A stretch of 64,000 nt of DNA, taken from Aristaeella lactis (lineage in GTDB: Bacteria; Bacillota; Clostridia; Christensenellales; Aristaeellaceae). The notes beneath the pieces are model-generated. The model saw only the letters and a list, made by a program, of their open reading frames with translations, was not told the DNA's origin and did no database searches. The stretch spans positions 2,976,001 through 3,040,000 of the forward strand of contig NZ_CP069421.1 in assembly GCF_018118585.1 (NCBI RefSeq). Reading direction: 5' to 3'. Position 1 is the stretch's first letter. Each line of letters begins with the position of its first letter. Below, piece after piece: positions 34,452 to 42,428 of the stretch. Made by a program: the position numbers and the translations under genes.

Positions 34452-34877
34452 ATGAAAAAGAATAAAATTCTGACAGAGATCATCATTGGCGGCTTTGCGG
34501 TGCTTATTGCCGGGATTGTCATCCCTGTAAAAACAAGCGCAGACAGATGGTATTCGTACTCCTCATTCTCCTCCCAAAACGATGCAGGAAGTGCTCTTAT
34601 CGTTGTGCTTGTCCTGGTCGCTCTGGCGGTTATTGGAGCCGGCATTGTCCGCGTGGCGGGTCAAAGCAAGGACTATGAGGACTATGGGGCCGAACCTGTG
34701 GAGGACTTTACGGAAAGGCTTGCGCATGAGGAAAAGCCGGCCCCGGCGCCTGCGCCTGTGGTGGTAAGGGTGGAAAAGCCCAGGGAAAAGAAAATGGTAT
34801 TCTGCCCGTACTGCGGAACAGCACAGGATGAAGATTATAAAACCTGCGAAAGCTGCGGCGCCGGCAGGCGGAAGTAA
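34452..34877 (+). CDS. Two-helix membrane protein with C-terminal zinc ribbon, 141 aa
   Basis: Two hydrophobic helices (about residues 8-27 and 48-69) are followed by an acidic segment, a Pro-Ala linker (PAPAPAPVVV) and a zinc ribbon with four Cys (FCPYCGTAQDEDYKTCESCG). Proteins with this layout are common in Firmicutes but have no assigned function. ATG 34452 follows AGGAGGGGAG. A bidirectional terminator follows. Confidence 0.75.
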   Translation: MKKNKILTEIIIGGFAVLIAGIVIPVKTSADRWYSYSSFSSQNDAGSALIVVLVLVALAVIGAGIVRVAGQSKDYEDYGAEPVEDFTERLAHEEKPAPAPAPVVVRVEKPREKKMVFCPYCGTAQDEDYKTCESCGAGRRK

Positions 34878-34895
34878 ATGATATATGATAATACA

Positions 34896-34925
34896 AAGCC
34901 CTGCAGATTTGATTCTGCAGGGCTT
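34896..34925. terminator. Bidirectional terminator
   Basis: AAGCCCTGCAGA, loop TTTGAT, TCTGCAGGGCTT, between two convergent genes; CTATT follows on the plus strand. Confidence 0.75.
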
Positions 34926-34944
34926 CTATTATTCAGGACCAGGA

Positions 34945-35610
34945 TTATTTGTTTACAGATTCCAGTTTATATGCATCCGAGGAAAAGGAACCACTCCATT
35001 TTACGCTTTTGATCGTCAGATCATCATAGTTGCTCTGGTCGGCGCATTCCTGAATAGTATCAGAGGATTCATTCAGTTCGATGTTATATCTGAAGAAACC
35101 CTTTTCGAGCATGAAAAAAGCGATACCAGGTTCTTCGCTATAGTGGAAAGGGAGCAGAGTATATCCTTCTTCTTTAACTTCCCTCACAGTTTTACCTGTC
35201 AGTATATCCAGCTCTGCCTGTTCAGTCGGATCACCGGTAAATTCACTGTCATACCGCACCGGAAGAGTGGAACTATAGTTATGATATGCTCTGAAGGCCT
35301 CATTCATTTTATCAGTGTCACCAGTGCTGAGGTAATAGATATAATCTTCCCAAAGCGTTTTTGCGTTTTCATCGAAATCCGCTATCATACGATAATATGT
35401 ATTATCCTTTGCGACAATGATTATATAGTAATCTGATTCAAGCATACCACCATTACCGTGCTGATTCGCGTCTTCCAGATTTGTGAATACGGGATGACCG
35501 GATTCATCTGTATCGAACGGTGCATCAGCAGGGAGATAAGTGTCTGCGGCAAATGCTACAGAAGAGAATAAAAGGATCAACGCGGTAAGAAGTGCAATCA
35601 GCTTTTTCAT
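34945..35610 (-). CDS. Secreted protein of unknown function, 221 aa
   Basis: The signal peptide is MKKLIALLTALILLFSSVAFA, with cleavage expected before ADTYL. The mature part is acidic and rich in Tyr, Asp and Glu, with no cysteine-based or enzymatic motif I recognise except one Cys near the end. I use ATG 35610 (AGGAGTTGATT upstream) because the frame further upstream is not signal-like. No function is claimed. Confidence 0.75.
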   Translation of the reverse strand: MKKLIALLTALILLFSSVAFAADTYLPADAPFDTDESGHPVFTNLEDANQHGNGGMLESDYYIIIVAKDNTYYRMIADFDENAKTLWEDYIYYLSTGDTDKMNEAFRAYHNYSSTLPVRYDSEFTGDPTEQAELDILTGKTVREVKEEGYTLLPFHYSEEPGIAFFMLEKGFFRYNIELNESSDTIQECADQSNYDDLTIKSVKWSGSFSSDAYKLESVNK

Positions 35611-35995
35611 AATCAACTCCTCCTTTGTTTTACAGGATACTGTAAATAGAACGGCGAAGCCGGTATTTTCATTCCTGCGGCAACTTGCCGCAATCTGCCG
35701 CAAAATGCCGCTATATACCAATCCATATAGAATCCGAAGGAGAATAGAATACGAATCCAACTGCTTCGAAGTAAATCTTTGTTGATCTGAACATCTTTCT
35801 GATTGTTCATTGACAGAAGGGCTAATGGCGGAGCAGTTTCCTGACAGCAGCAAATTGGCAGTAAGCAGGCAGTAAATATACAGCGAAAAGAAAGTAATTG
35901 ACAGTTACTGTACACTTGAAATACAGCAGATGCCGGGTTTAGTATTAAAATGGAGTAAAAGAATTCTTTATAAAACCGAATAAGGAGGCTCAAAA
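35611..35995. other. Intergenic region with 10-bp phased TGCCGCA repeats
   Basis: No gene is seen in 385 bases. TGCGGCA at 35676 and TGCCGCA at 35686 and 35696, then TGCCGCT at 35706, are spaced exactly 10 bases apart. An AATACGAATCC and several short A/T tracts follow. The region lies between the secreted protein and a phage-type replication gene. Confidence 0.45.
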
Positions 35996-36769
35996 ATGCC
36001 AAACAGAATTCTGAAGGAATCGATCCTGACAGATAAGAAATTCAATATGCTTTCTTTGTTGGAGGAATCGATATATCATCGCCTGCTTGTAAGCGTGGAT
36101 GATTACGGAGTTTTATATGCGGACCCGACGCTGTTGTCTCATATCCTGTTTCCAAGAAAAACAGATATAGACGGAGAAACAATTCGGAAGAGCCTGAAAC
36201 ATATGGAGAAGCTTGGTCTGCTCTGCATATATATGGCAAATGAAGAGGAATACCTGAAAATCTGTTCCTGGGAGAACGACCAACGGCTGCGGAATACCCG
36301 GCATAAGTATCCGACTCCGGAACAGGCGGACAATACAAAACTGGATGAGTCTGTGAAAGTTCAGCCTGCGGAGGAACCGGAGAAACCTGCTGAAAAGACA
36401 GTTGTTATTGCTGAAAAGCGATCGAAACCTGAAGTGAAGGAACTGCCGGTGGCAGAAATACCGTTGAATGATAATTCTGTCTACGGTGTTACCCGGGAAG
36501 AAGTCGAAGAATATACCACACTGTATCCCGCAGTTGATATACTCCAGGAACTGCGGAACATGCGGGGATGGAGTCTGTCCAATCCCCAGAAGCGAAAAAC
36601 CAGAAGCGGGGTGAAAAAGTTTATCAACAGCTGGCTGGCACGAGCACAGAATGAGGACGGAAGCAATCCGCGTTCCGTTCCCAAGTCCATTCCAATCAAT
36701 CCGTTCCTGAGCATCCTGAAGGAAGAGGCAAATGAAGACAGGCAAGCTGAGCCGGCCTTTTCTTTATGA
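35996..36769 (+). CDS. Phage-type replisome organizer (DnaD-like) protein, remnant prophage
   Basis: A 257-residue protein. The first 110 residues (RILKESILTDKKFNMLSLLE, DDYGVLYADPTLLSHILFP, LKICSWENDQRLRNTRHKYP) follow the N-terminal winged-helix domain of Firmicute phage replication-organizer proteins. A charged linker (120-165) leads to a small C-terminal domain (EEVEEYTTLYP ... KKFINSWLARAQN) common to phage replication proteins. ATG follows AAGGAGG. With the next gene it looks like a leftover phage replication module; no other phage gene is near. Confidence 0.72.
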   Translation: MPNRILKESILTDKKFNMLSLLEESIYHRLLVSVDDYGVLYADPTLLSHILFPRKTDIDGETIRKSLKHMEKLGLLCIYMANEEEYLKICSWENDQRLRNTRHKYPTPEQADNTKLDESVKVQPAEEPEKPAEKTVVIAEKRSKPEVKELPVAEIPLNDNSVYGVTREEVEEYTTLYPAVDILQELRNMRGWSLSNPQKRKTRSGVKKFINSWLARAQNEDGSNPRSVPKSIPINPFLSILKEEANEDRQAEPAFSL

Positions 36770-36791
36770 GCGGAAAGGGGAAATATACGCG

Positions 36792-37313
36792 ATGAACATG
36801 GAAGAAACTAATCAGATCCTTGCGTCCATTACGGCGATCTATCCTGTTTTTGTCCGGGACAGGGATGCCAGAACCCTGGCAAAAGTCTGGCAGCAGGTTT
36901 TTAACGCTACACCCTATCAGCTGGTGAACCAGGCGCTTATGGCTTATATTGCCACGGACACAAAGGGCTTTCCACCTACTCCCGGTGCATTGAATATGTG
37001 GATCGCAAAGACACAGCAGATGAACGGACCTACGGAGAATGAGGCGTGGGCCATGGTATACCGGGCCATTTCACGAGGTTTATATAACAGCAGGGAAGAG
37101 TATGAAAAGCTTCCTCCCGATATCCGTGAAATTGTCGGCAACTCCCGCATGCTCCATGAATGGGCACAGATGGACAGCAGCGAGGTTAACACCATCATTG
37201 CCGCCGGATTCAAACGCTCCTGGCGCGCACGCCAGGAACTGAAACAGGAGCTGATGCCTCTGGCAGGAATCCCGCAGATGCATCTGGGGGAGCAAGAGAA
37301 GAGAGAGTTCTAA
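36792..37313 (+). CDS. Phage helicase-loader/inhibitor-like protein
   Basis: A 173-residue protein. The segment EETNQILASITAIYPVFVRD, then LAKVWQQVFNATPYQLVNQA and GFPPTPGALNMWI matches the G39P-like replicative helicase loader/inhibitor proteins of Gram-positive phages. I use ATG 36792 after GGAAAGGGG; an ATG at 36732 lies inside the preceding gene without a binding site. It follows the replication organizer by 22 bases, the usual phage order. Confidence 0.68.
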   Translation: MNMEETNQILASITAIYPVFVRDRDARTLAKVWQQVFNATPYQLVNQALMAYIATDTKGFPPTPGALNMWIAKTQQMNGPTENEAWAMVYRAISRGLYNSREEYEKLPPDIREIVGNSRMLHEWAQMDSSEVNTIIAAGFKRSWRARQELKQELMPLAGIPQMHLGEQEKREF

Positions 37314-37348
37314 GAGCAATAGAAAACACATTATCATCTTTAGGTTAA

Positions 37349-37379
37349 AAACACCTTCCGGTTGATTCGGAAGGTGTTT
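37349..37379 (-). terminator. Terminator of cysK
   Basis: AAACACCTTCCG, loop, CGGAAGGTGTTT; on the minus strand it is followed by TTTTTAACC. Confidence 0.8.
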
Positions 37380-37384
37380 GATAA

Positions 37385-38314
37385 TCATACTCCGAAAAGC
37401 GGGGTGGAATAATACCGCTCGGCGGTGTCGGGAAGAACTGTGACCACGGTTTTCCCCGGCCCGAGCTTTTTGGCCAGCTTCAGGGCGGCGGCAACGTTGG
37501 TGCCGCTGGAGATGCCGCAGACCAGGCCCTCTTCTTTGGCGAGGCGGCGGGCGGTTTCCAGGGCTTCCGCGTCTGTGACCACGTAGATGTCATCATAGAT
37601 TTCCCGGTTCAGGATATCCGGAATGATGCCGTCGCCGATGCCCATCTGGATATGGGTGCCGATGGTGCCTCCGGCCAGGATGGCAGCGTTTTCCGGTTCC
37701 ACGGCCCAGATCTCCAGGTCCGGATACTGGGCTTTGAGCACTTCGCCGATGCCGGTGAGGGTGCCGCCGGTGCCGATGCCGCTGCAGTAGCCGTGGATCG
37801 GTCCGGCCACCTGGGCCATGATCTCCAGGGCGGTATGCTTTTTATGGGCCAGGGTGTTGTTCGGGTTTTCAAACTGCTGGGGAACGAAGACCTTCGGGTT
37901 TTTCGCCTTCATTTCCATGGCGCAGTTCAGGCACTCCTCCATGCACTTTCCGATATCTCCGGCGTCATGGATGAGCTTGACTTCCGCTCCGTAATGACGG
38001 ATCAGTTTCCGCCGCTCCTCACTGACGGAGTCCGGCATGATGATGATTGTCCGGTAGCCTTTGACCGCACCGACCAGCGCCAGACCGATACCCTGGTTGC
38101 CGCTGGTGGGCTCTACGATGATGCTGTCCGGGGAAAGGAGACCTTCCTTTTCCGCCTGTTCGATCATATTCAGCGCGGTACGGGTTTTGATGGAGCCGCC
38201 GACGTTCAGCGCTTCCACCTTGACCAGGATTTCGGCACTGCCTTCCTCCGGCATCCGGTTCAGCCGGACCATGGGTGTATTGCCCACCGCGTCAAGGATT
38301 GTGTTATATACCAT
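37385..38314 (-). CDS. cysK: Cysteine synthase (O-acetylserine sulfhydrylase)
   Basis: A 309-residue PLP enzyme that makes cysteine from O-acetylserine and sulfide. The PLP lysine is Lys43 in NVGGSIKTRTAL; PTSGNQGIGLA is the substrate loop and GIGTGGTLTG the phosphate-binding Gly loop. The usual order PTSGNTG has Gln for Thr, a variant I have seen in clostridial homologues. ERYYSTPLF is the typical C-terminal signature. ATG 38314 follows GGAGGTG. Single gene with its own promoter. Confidence 0.95.
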   Translation of the reverse strand: MVYNTILDAVGNTPMVRLNRMPEEGSAEILVKVEALNVGGSIKTRTALNMIEQAEKEGLLSPDSIIVEPTSGNQGIGLALVGAVKGYRTIIIMPDSVSEERRKLIRHYGAEVKLIHDAGDIGKCMEECLNCAMEMKAKNPKVFVPQQFENPNNTLAHKKHTALEIMAQVAGPIHGYCSGIGTGGTLTGIGEVLKAQYPDLEIWAVEPENAAILAGGTIGTHIQMGIGDGIIPDILNREIYDDIYVVTDAEALETARRLAKEEGLVCGISSGTNVAAALKLAKKLGPGKTVVTVLPDTAERYYSTPLFGV

Positions 38315-38356
38315 AACCGATACACCTCCGGGAATTACCCTATAACATGTAGGACT

Positions 38357-38385
38357 ATTATACAGAAGGAAGGGATTGTATACAA
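38357..38385 (-). promoter_or_regulatory. Promoter of cysK
   Basis: Minus strand: TTGTAT (38385-38380), 17-base spacer, TATAAT (38362-38357). Confidence 0.75.
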
Positions 38386-38491
38386 GTGAAAAAACAAACA
38401 GGAAGCAGCAGTTTTTATGTATTAAGGATACGGCCCGGGAGATCTGAAACCACCCGATGAATCCGCCGGAGGATCAGAACGGAGCCATATC

Positions 38492-38520
38492 AAAAAGGCA
38501 CCGCCCGTTTGGGCGATGCC
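38492..38520 (-). terminator. Terminator of the Ala/Gly-rich secreted protein gene
   Basis: Minus strand: GGCATCGCCC, loop AAAC, GGGCGGTGCC, TTTTTG. Confidence 0.9.
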
Positions 38521-38534
38521 GGGGACATCCGGAC

Positions 38535-39095
38535 TCAGATGCCGCTGGTGTCCTGGTCAGCAGGAGCTGCCGGAGCCTGCTGCTGTGCCGGGACAGTGGT
38601 GCCGAAGCGGCCCTGTCTTCCGCCGAAGCCATTCCGGCCGTTCAGACCGCTGCCGGAAAAGGAGTCGTCCATCCGGTCTTTTCCGAAACCTTTCCCGCCG
38701 TGTCCGCCTCTGCCGTCCCGGCCGAAACCGGTACCGTTCTGCTGCATGAGGGTCAGCTGTTCGGCATAGTATTTCAGGATCAGGTCAGCCTGCTCCTGCG
38801 TCAGGGCTCCGTCAGCCACGTAGCCATCAAGTTCTTCTTTCAGGCTGGTCAGGACTTCGAGCTTCCTGCTTTCGGCTTTCGCCTTGCTGTATGCCTCCAG
38901 GGCTTCGGTCAGAGCAGTGGATTCAGCCTGCGCGGCATCAGCCGCGGCCTGGGCATCCTCGGCGGCTGCCTTAGCCGCATCAGCGGCCGCGGTATCAGCG
39001 GCGATTTCAGCCGGTTCTTCGGCCAGCGCGGCAACGCTCAGACAGGCCGCGATCATCAGTGCCAGTACGATCAGAATGGATTTTTTGCTTTTCAT
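38535..39095 (-). CDS. Secreted Ala-rich coiled-coil protein with Gly-rich tail, 186 aa
   Basis: The signal peptide (KKSILIVLALMIAACLSVAALA) is followed by an Ala/Glu/Asp-rich helix (about 25-75) likely to form a coiled coil, a short segment DGALTQEQADLILKYYAEQ as in DUF2680-like secreted proteins, and a low-complexity tail rich in Gly, Arg and Phe (GFGRDGRGGHGGKGFGKD). ATG 39095 follows AAAGGAGAAC. Function unknown; composition suggests a surface-structure or matrix role, which is speculation. Confidence 0.75.
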   Translation of the reverse strand: MKSKKSILIVLALMIAACLSVAALAEEPAEIAADTAAADAAKAAAEDAQAAADAAQAESTALTEALEAYSKAKAESRKLEVLTSLKEELDGYVADGALTQEQADLILKYYAEQLTLMQQNGTGFGRDGRGGHGGKGFGKDRMDDSFSGSGLNGRNGFGGRQGRFGTTVPAQQQAPAAPADQDTSGI

Positions 39096-39333
39096 GATTT
39101 TTGTTCTCCTTTCGGATTATTCTGTTCCCATCGGGAACAACTGTATTATCCGGGAGGAACCTTTAAATAACCTTGAACAGCTGCATTTTTTCTGAAACGT
39201 TCATTACCGCCCTGTCTCCGGATAAGAGAACGGCCGGCTTTTCTATAAAAAACCGGATGGCCGGCCTGCCGCTGCCCGCTGTTTGTGGTATACTGGGCGG
39301 CAGGAAAGAAAAACGGTCGGGAGGCATTCCGGA

Positions 39334-40257
39334 ATGGCGGTACAGATGGCAGGACGATACGGGAAACGGATCAGAGCCGCGGCGATGCTGCTGGCGGTGA
39401 TGCTGCTGGTTTCCCTTATTGGAACGGCGGGAGCGGAAAAGAAAAACACGGACCTGCTGGAAGCCGCCTTTGAACTGCTGGAGGAGGGGAATCCCTTTGT
39501 AAGGCGGTATGAGGAAATGACCGGGAAAGACATTGAACCGCTGTTTCCTTACGGGGTTCCTTATTTCTTCGGCGGACTGAGCGGATCAAAGGGAAACGGC
39601 TGGTTTTACATGGCCTACCCGGATTACTTTGTGAAACTCTGCGAGAAAGGTTCCGGATATTTTCAGCCCGGGAAAAGATACTTCTACGGCCTGGACTGCA
39701 CAGGATTTACCCGGCATGTGTACAAGGCCTGCGGCAGGGAGGCGCATCCCACCCTGTCCGATATGATGACCCTGTGGGAGCTGCGCCGGTATCATGTGTA
39801 TGATTCCCGGGAAGGAAATGAGATGCCGCCCTATGAACAGCTGAAGGATACGCTGCAGATCGGCGACCTGCTGGTAATCAAGCACGAGGCAACACGGTCC
39901 AGGCATATCATGATGTACATCGGGACGCTGCGGGATTTCGGCTATACCGCTGAGGAGGAACCCGCCCTGGCAGCCTGGCTGGATTATCCGCTGGTGATCC
40001 ACTGCGGGCTGAGCCCCTTCTACGGCGAAAGGTTCCAGAAGCTGATTGACGGGTGCCCGGAGAAATACGGCAGGTGTACAACAACAGACGGCGGTGTGGC
40101 TGTGTCCATCCTGGGACCGGCACCGGAGGACGCCCCGGTACACGAACACGTACAGAAAACAGATTATAACTGGTTTGTGATGAATGACGGGGGATACATC
40201 CTGACAGCGGTGAATATGAGTGATGTGAAGTATTACTGCTGGTACAGACCAGAATAA
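39334..40257 (+). CDS. Secreted NlpC/P60-like (papain-fold) protein, 307 aa
   Basis: An exported protein with a signal helix (RIRAAAMLLAVMLLVSLIGTAGA). GLDCTGFTRHVYKACG places a Cys at the start of a helix, and RSRHIMMYIG supplies the His on the following strand, the layout of NlpC/P60 cell-wall peptidases (Cys in D-C-x-G-F, His in the strand after LQIGDLLVIKH). ATG 39334 lies 9 bases after GGGAGG; ATG 39346 is an alternative. Cell-wall peptide cleavage is the usual family role. Confidence 0.75.
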   Translation: MAVQMAGRYGKRIRAAAMLLAVMLLVSLIGTAGAEKKNTDLLEAAFELLEEGNPFVRRYEEMTGKDIEPLFPYGVPYFFGGLSGSKGNGWFYMAYPDYFVKLCEKGSGYFQPGKRYFYGLDCTGFTRHVYKACGREAHPTLSDMMTLWELRRYHVYDSREGNEMPPYEQLKDTLQIGDLLVIKHEATRSRHIMMYIGTLRDFGYTAEEEPALAAWLDYPLVIHCGLSPFYGERFQKLIDGCPEKYGRCTTTDGGVAVSILGPAPEDAPVHEHVQKTDYNWFVMNDGGYILTAVNMSDVKYYCWYRPE

Positions 40258-40577
40258 TGCAGAATGCAGAATTCAGAATTCAGAATTATTGCGTCTGCAA
40301 GCAGACGCTACTGAAAAATGTTGAAGAAACAGCACCTTGGGTGCTGTTTCTTTGATTATATGAGCCTGCGGCGTAGTAAGGGATTCCTCGACTCCACTGC
40401 GTGGCCCGGGGCTGCCGCCCGTTCTCCACTGAAATAGAGCCACTGGCTCTATTTCCGGGCGCTACGAACCCCGGAATGACATACCGGGAAGAGGAAGAGG
40501 TGATAAACACAGCGGACTGTTAAAAATGCCGGATTTGTGATAAAATAAAGCATACAACGTGAAAGGAAGGGACGCGT
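40258..40577. other. Intergenic region with repeats, a terminator and an inverted repeat
   Basis: No gene is seen. From left: CAGAATTCAGAATTCAGAATT tandem units (40259-40289); a short hairpin GCGTCTGC/GCAGACGC (40291-40308); a terminator for the preceding gene (GAAACAGCAC, loop, GTGCTGTTTC, 40326-40353); and a GC-rich stretch with a perfect 11-bp inverted repeat GAAATAGAGCC/GGCTCTATTTC (40431-40441, 40445-40455). The -10-like TAAAAT before the next gene is at 40541-40546. Confidence 0.5.
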
Positions 40578-40937
40578 ATGCCTGCGAAAAAAGAAGCCGT
40601 GAAAAAGGAAACTGAAAAGAAGACCGTGAAAAAGGCTGTGGCGAAGACCGTTGCCAGCGCCGTGGAGACCGGAGCGAAGGCCGCTGCCAAGACAGCCGCG
40701 AAAGCTGTAAAGGCGGCTCCCGCCAAGAAGACCGCTCCCGCCAAGAAAGCTGCTCCCACCAAAAAGGCCGCGAAAAAGCCTGAAGTGATCATTCAGTCTC
40801 CCATGGGCGGTATCATTACCCCCGAAGAGATCCTGAAGCGGGTCGGCAAGGTGGACAAAGTGTACGTCCGGGTGGACCAGAACAAGGCACACTGGGTACG
40901 CGGAGACGAAATCGGCAGCATCGATCTTTGGGACTGA
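40578..40937 (+). CDS. Histone H1-like Lys/Ala-rich protein with a small C-terminal domain, 119 aa
   Basis: Residues 1-67 are a low-complexity Lys/Ala/Pro tail (KKAVAKTVASAV, APAKKTAPAKKAAPTKKAAK) like eukaryotic H1 and bacterial H1-like nucleoid proteins. Residues 68-119 form a short folded part (IITPEEILKRVGKVDKVYVR, HWVRGDEIGSIDLWD) similar to the domain I know as DUF6465. DNA or RNA binding by the basic tail is likely; the job of the folded part is unknown. ATG follows GAAAGGAAGGG. Confidence 0.78.
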   Translation: MPAKKEAVKKETEKKTVKKAVAKTVASAVETGAKAAAKTAAKAVKAAPAKKTAPAKKAAPTKKAAKKPEVIIQSPMGGIITPEEILKRVGKVDKVYVRVDQNKAHWVRGDEIGSIDLWD

Positions 40938-40951
40938 CCGACAGAACAGAA

Positions 40952-40991
40952 ATACCGCCGGATTGTGATCACAGTCCGGCGGTATCTTTTT
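40952..40991 (+). terminator. Terminator of the H1-like gene
   Basis: ATACCGCCGGA pairs with TCCGGCGGTAT around a 12-base loop, then CTTTTTAC. Confidence 0.85.
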
Positions 40992-41008
40992 ACTTTTGGG
41001 ATGATGGT

Positions 41009-41310
41009 TCAGTCAAAATGCTCCAGCTTCCGGATGTGATCCGCCTGCTCAATGATCTTCTCTCCCCAGTTGTCATCCTGGGCATTCAGCTGGTAGGCCC
41101 GGAAGCCGAACTGGCCGGCGGAGGAACAAATGATCTCTTCATCATCGATGTGCAGGGAGATCTGGTAGCGATTGGGAAGCTTCTGGGGCAGGGTTTCCTT
41201 GTTGCTCCGCTGTACCTCCTTCAGGTGACGGGTGCCATTGACTTTACTGAGCTCTTCGTCCAGGAAAGACTGGAATTGTGTTTATGGGAAGCGGTATCAC
41301 CATTGCTCAT
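41009..41310 (-). pseudogene. Frameshifted small gene (about 100 codons)
   Basis: On the minus strand an ATG at 41310 has a good binding site (AAAGGATGG, 8 bases) and opens MSNGDTASHKHN, after which that frame continues into an unlikely Ser-rich sequence and stops. A second frame runs from 41281 to a stop at 41009 with normal codon use (FQSFLDEELSKVNGTRHLKE, then LPNRYQISLHIDDEEIICSS) but has no start codon. One extra base in the AAA run near 41284 would join them into a 100-residue protein. It is either a real frameshift mutation or a sequencing error. I do not recognise the product. Confidence 0.5.
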
Positions 41311-41471
41311 GTCCGGTACCATCCTTTGAACAGTTCTGGTCGGTCAGGAGAATATGATCATCTGTATCTATCATATCAAAACAGGCCGTGTACGTCAAAA
41401 AAGATACAAATGCTGTGGCGTGTCCGGGAAAGAAGGAACGAGAGAAAGACAGCCGGTTCTGCCGGGAGCAA

Positions 41472-41500
41472 TTGAATGTCGGTTTTCCATGCGTTATACT
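41472..41500 (+). promoter_or_regulatory. Promoter of the metF-metH operon
   Basis: TTGAAT (41472-41477), 17-base spacer, TATACT (41495-41500). The leader is only about 40 bases, leaving no room for a SAM or cobalamin riboswitch. Confidence 0.75.
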
Positions 41501-41546
41501 GATCATGGGATGGAATGCTGATTATACACAGAGAGGACAGGGTACC

Positions 41547-42428
41547 ATGACGATACTTGAAACAGTCCGGGACGAGCGGCTGACGCTCTCCTTCGAAGTC
41601 TTCCCGCCGAAAACCGATGCTGCCTTTGAGGAAGTGCTGCAGGCAACGGAAGAGATCGCCGCGCTGAAGCCGTCTTTCATCTCCGTAACCTACGGAGCCG
41701 GCGGCAAGGGCGGGAAATATACCATGGAGATCGCCCGCACACTGCAGAACGCGGACGGGGTGGAAACCCTGGCCCACCTGACCTGCGTAGGCGCGGGAAA
41801 GGAAGATATCAGCACATACCTTCAGGCCATGAAAAATGCCGGGATCCGGAACATTATGGCCCTGCGGGGAGACCTGCCGGAAGGCATGACGCCGGAGGAC
41901 ATGAAAAAGAGTCCCTATCCCCATGCATCCGACCTGATCCGGGAAATCCGCAGGTCAGGGGATTTTTGCATCGGCGCCGCCTGCTATCCGGAAGTCCATC
42001 CTGAAAGCACGGTCCAGGCAGAGGACCTGCACTATCTGAAGGAAAAGGTGGACGCGGGAGCGGATTTCCTGACCACCCAGATGTTCTTTGACAACAACCT
42101 TTTGTATAACTTCCTGTACAAGCTGCGGGAGACGGGCGTGACGGTGCCGGTGGTGCCGGGTATTATGCCCATTACGAAAGCCAACCAGGTGAAGCGCGCC
42201 CTGAAGCTGTCCGGCAGTTTTATGCCCCGCCGGTTTACCAGCCTGGTGGACAAATTCGGTTCCTCGCCGGACGCCATGAAACGGGCCGGGATCATCTATG
42301 CCTGTGATCAGATCATCGACCTGTACGCCAACGGGATCCGGCACGTGCATGTTTATACCATGAACAAGCCGGATGTGGCTGCGGCGATCCAGAACCACCT
42401 GTCCGGTATGCTGGGGAGGGCCTTCTGA
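41547..42428 (+). CDS. metF: 5,10-methylenetetrahydrofolate reductase
   Basis: A 293-residue flavin TIM-barrel enzyme that reduces methylene-THF to methyl-THF, the methyl donor for the MetH encoded two genes on. LSFEVFPPKTD, the ISVTYGAGG strand, ALRGD, ACYPEVHPES and DFLTTQMFFD are diagnostic. ATG 41547 follows GAGGACAGG. The stop overlaps the next start (TGATG), part of a tight three-gene operon. Confidence 0.96.
   Translation: MTILETVRDERLTLSFEVFPPKTDAAFEEVLQATEEIAALKPSFISVTYGAGGKGGKYTMEIARTLQNADGVETLAHLTCVGAGKEDISTYLQAMKNAGIRNIMALRGDLPEGMTPEDMKKSPYPHASDLIREIRRSGDFCIGAACYPEVHPESTVQAEDLHYLKEKVDAGADFLTTQMFFDNNLLYNFLYKLRETGVTVPVVPGIMPITKANQVKRALKLSGSFMPRRFTSLVDKFGSSPDAMKRAGIIYACDQIIDLYANGIRHVHVYTMNKPDVAAAIQNHLSGMLGRAF

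Noticed and set aside
41501-41546. SAM or cobalamin riboswitch before the metF-metH operon
   Set aside because: The mapped-looking promoter leaves about 40 bases of leader with no conserved core.
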